Positions 62,212 through 64,000 of a stretch of 64,000 bases of DNA are shown piece after piece (the first letter of the stretch is position 1; each line of letters starts with the position of its first letter). The translations under genes were made by a program, and so were the position numbers. Source of the stretch: Bacteroidota bacterium (GTDB taxonomy: Bacteria > Bacteroidota > JABWAT01); the NCBI GenBank assembly GCA_023151185.1, contig JAKLJL010000005.1:124001-188000 (forward strand), given 5' to 3'. Below the pieces are notes generated by a model. The model saw only the letters and a program-made list of their open reading frames with translations, was not told the DNA's origin and did no database searches.

Positions 62212-63828
62212 TCACCCCTGGCGGTTGAGCAGTTGATGAAGGTAATTTCGGGAAATACCCAGAATCTGGGCAGCCTGGCTTTTATTGCCGCCCGACCTGG
62301 CAAGGGCTTTTGCAACCAGTTCCTGCTTGTATTCCGAAACCAGATTATCAAAATCCATTGTTTCGGAAACCGGCTGGAGAGGTGATTCTTCCAGAATTTC
62401 TGCAGGCAGATCCTTCTGCCGGATCAGATTGTCTTCGCAAAGAATAAGGCCGCGTTCAATCACATTTTCCAGTTCCCTGATGTTGCCCGGCCATTTATAT
62501 CCCAAAAGACTTTCGAGTGCCTCATCCGTAATCTGACAGGGGCCCAAACCGTTCCGGGTTCCGATTTTGGCAAGAAAATGGTGGACCAGAGCCGGGATGT
62601 CGGCCCGTCGGTTTCTGAGTGGCGGCAGATGGATGGAGATGACGTTCAGCCGGTAATATAAGTCTTCCCTGAATTTCTGGCTTTCCGTCATCAGTTTCAG
62701 ATTCCGGTTCGTTGCCGCAATAACCCGGACGTCGATCGGGACCGGACTTTTCCCGCCCAGTACATCTAAAAGACGGGATTGAAGAACCCGCAGAAATTTA
62801 CTCTGAAGGTCAGCATTCAGATCTCCGATTTCGTCAAGAAACAGGGTGCCGCCGTCTGCCAGTTCAAATTTCCCCGGTTTTCGGGAATTGGCGCCGGTGA
62901 AGGCTCCCTTTTCATATCCGAAAAGTTCCGATTCAATCAGATCCGCCGGAATGGCGCTGCAGTTGACGGCAACAAACGGACCGGTTTTCCGTTTTGAATG
63001 GTCGTGGATAGCCCGGGCAATCAGTTCCTTGCCTGTGCCGCTTTCGCCCAGAACAAGAACCGTGGCATCGGTTGCTGAAACCCGGCGGGTCATTTTCAGG
63101 ATGTCTCTGAATACGCCGGATTGCCCGGAGACTCCTGGAAACCGGAATTCGGGTTCTGCCTGCTGCTCAGTCTTTTTAACCAGATCATTCATCTGTTTCA
63201 GAAGCCTGATTTTGGGTGCCAGCATCTGGCAGAATTCCATCAGATCCTGATTTTTGGAAGCATCGAAATCACCGGTTTGGCGGTCAAGGTACAGGATGGC
63301 GACAGAAAGGCCTTCGTCCGAAACGGGAAAGCAAAGAACAGAACCGATCTGGAGATGACGGATGGACTGATACTGAAATCCGGATTTTTCAGGTGAAACC
63401 TGGTGGATGGTTCCCGAAGAAAGGGTTTCCCTGAGAATGGTTTTACTGATCTGGGAGTTGGGATCTTCAATTTCCCCGGTTGAAATACTGCGGGCGGCAT
63501 ACAGTTCCAGATCACCGGTTTCTGACAGACTGGCCAGAAATCCACGGTCGGCACCCGTCATCCGGATGAGGGAATCCACAGCAAAATTGAGCAGGTTTCC
63601 CAGGTTTTTTTCGGCAAGGATCGATTTGGCCTGTTCAAGACGGCGGGCATCTGCCGGGTCTGGTTTACCGGCCGGTTCGGGTGTTTTTTTAAGGGCGGCT
63701 TCAAGCCGGACCAGTTCAGTAAACAGTTTCATGGCCGCCGGTTTCAATTCGGGGCGCAATGCCGTTTGCTGATCCAGTTCACGAAAAGCGTCGTGAAGAT
63801 TTTTTAGCAGATCCTGTACTGATGCCAC
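62212..63828 (-). CDS. Sigma-54-dependent activator: GAF + AAA+ + Fis-type HTH
   Basis: 538 residues from GTG 63828, chosen because AAAGGA (63841-63836) lies 7 nt upstream; the frame is open to an ATG at 63951, which would add 41 unconvincing residues. A GAF-type sensor domain (~60-220) includes [15 protein letters not shown] and [20 protein letters not shown]. The AAA+ domain has Walker [16 protein letters not shown], the sigma-54-contacting [10 protein letters not shown], Walker [12 protein letters not shown] and [10 protein letters not shown]. The end is a Fis helix-turn-helix ([20 protein letters not shown]). It activates sigma-54 promoters on a ligand signal; its nearest target is probably the next operon. 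Confidence 0.93.
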   Translation of the reverse strand: MASVQDLLKNLHDAFRELDQQTALRPELKPAAMKLFTELVRLEAALKKTPEPAGKPDPADARRLEQAKSILAEKNLGNLLNFAVDSLIRMTGADRGFLASLSETGDLELYAARSISTGEIEDPNSQISKTILRETLSSGTIHQVSPEKSGFQYQSIRHLQIGSVLCFPVSDEGLSVAILYLDRQTGDFDASKNQDLMEFCQMLAPKIRLLKQMNDLVKKTEQQAEPEFRFPGVSGQSGVFRDILKMTRRVSATDATVLVLGESGTGKELIARAIHDHSKRKTGPFVAVNCSAIPADLIESELFGYEKGAFTGANSRKPGKFELADGGTLFLDEIGDLNADLQSKFLRVLQSRLLDVLGGKSPVPIDVRVIAATNRNLKLMTESQKFREDLYYRLNVISIHLPPLRNRRADIPALVHHFLAKIGTRNGLGPCQITDEALESLLGYKWPGNIRELENVIERGLILCEDNLIRQKDLPAEILEESPLQPVSETMDFDNLVSEYKQELVAKALARSGGNKSQAAQILGISRNYLHQLLNRQG

Positions 63829-64000
63829 TGCCGGGTCCTTTGTTTCTGCCCGAAAAATAGCCACTCCCCGCCACAGACTCAAACCCGGATGCAGGAATAG
63901 CAGAGAGACCGGGGGATTTCTTTTTTTTCCGGATTCCCCGTGAAAAACCATTCAGTGCTTTCACCGTGGGGGCGGCCTGCATTCCCCTCTGGTCTGAAAT

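Noticed and set aside
63829-64000. N-terminal extension of the sigma-54 activator or another gene at the right edge
   Set aside because: The extra residues are basic and unstructured, and the GTG at 63828 has a well-placed ribosome site. Nothing else is seen there.
1-64000. tRNA, rRNA, IS elements, integrases, prophage
   Set aside because: No cloverleaf-like or rRNA-like sequence, no transposase or integrase motif and no terminal inverted repeats were noticed on either strand.

Overview
The window is a contiguous stretch of chromosome from a Gram-negative (diderm) bacterium. An FCB-group lineage outside the classical Bacteroidia is the best guess. One secreted protein ends in a type IX secretion (T9SS) sorting domain containing the YPNPFNP motif, which is typical of Ignavibacteria, Calditrichota and similar lineages. 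Genes for LPS heptose, LpxH, TamB, PpiD-like and Omp85-type barrel proteins show a complete outer membrane. Many genes have AGGAG-type Shine-Dalgarno sites, which classical Bacteroidia mostly lack. The lineage call is inference; no rRNA, tRNA, CRISPR array, IS element or prophage was seen.

Layout. 1-5.5 kb: the 3' end of an Omp85-like barrel gene, a Gly-rich lipoprotein, a PDZ protein and a histidine kinase/OmpR-type regulator pair. 5.7-9.6 kb: an accessory block of three related lipoprotein metzincin-type proteases. One copy is intact, one is split by a T7 tract, and one is a deleted relic. 9.8-12.3 kb: a T9SS-exported protein with 14 propeller-like repeats. 12.4-16 kb: a MATE exporter and a PpiD-like chaperone. 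16.1-32.4 kb: a long co-directional run of methyltransferase, aroK, aroB, GHL10 hydrolase, heptose kinase, heptose adenylyltransferase, tamB, rnr, a zincin/propeller/barrel protein and a glycosyltransferase. This joins shikimate synthesis to envelope building. 32.5-34 kb: an MFS sugar transporter.

34.1-44.4 kb, mostly minus strand: lpxH, a class A PBP, an alpha/beta hydrolase, a barrel protein, a methyltransferase and a dGTPase in one tight run. Upstream of it lie a second zincin/propeller/barrel protein and an OMP with an odd start codon. 44.6-47.3 kb: fur-feoA-feoB for ferrous iron, with an atypical FeoB G4 motif. 47.3-52 kb, minus: an unknown 536-residue helical protein, a CNNM/CorC protein, a crotonase and a TolB-like propeller protein. 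52-56.2 kb: CHAD protein, PHB-depolymerase-like esterase, a Nudix-related (NrtR-type) regulator with VF530, and a GH27 alpha-galactosidase.

56.2-64 kb, minus: DinB-like, CoA-binding and TerB-like proteins, a lipoprotein, bioF and bioB, two small exported proteins, a LuxR-type regulator with a small partner, and a sigma-54 activator. A candidate -24/-12 element lies in front of the LuxR pair.

Most of the window is housekeeping and envelope biology. The least ordinary parts are the decaying metzincin array, the 14-repeat secreted protein, the paired protease-propeller-barrel proteins and the sigma-54/LuxR module.
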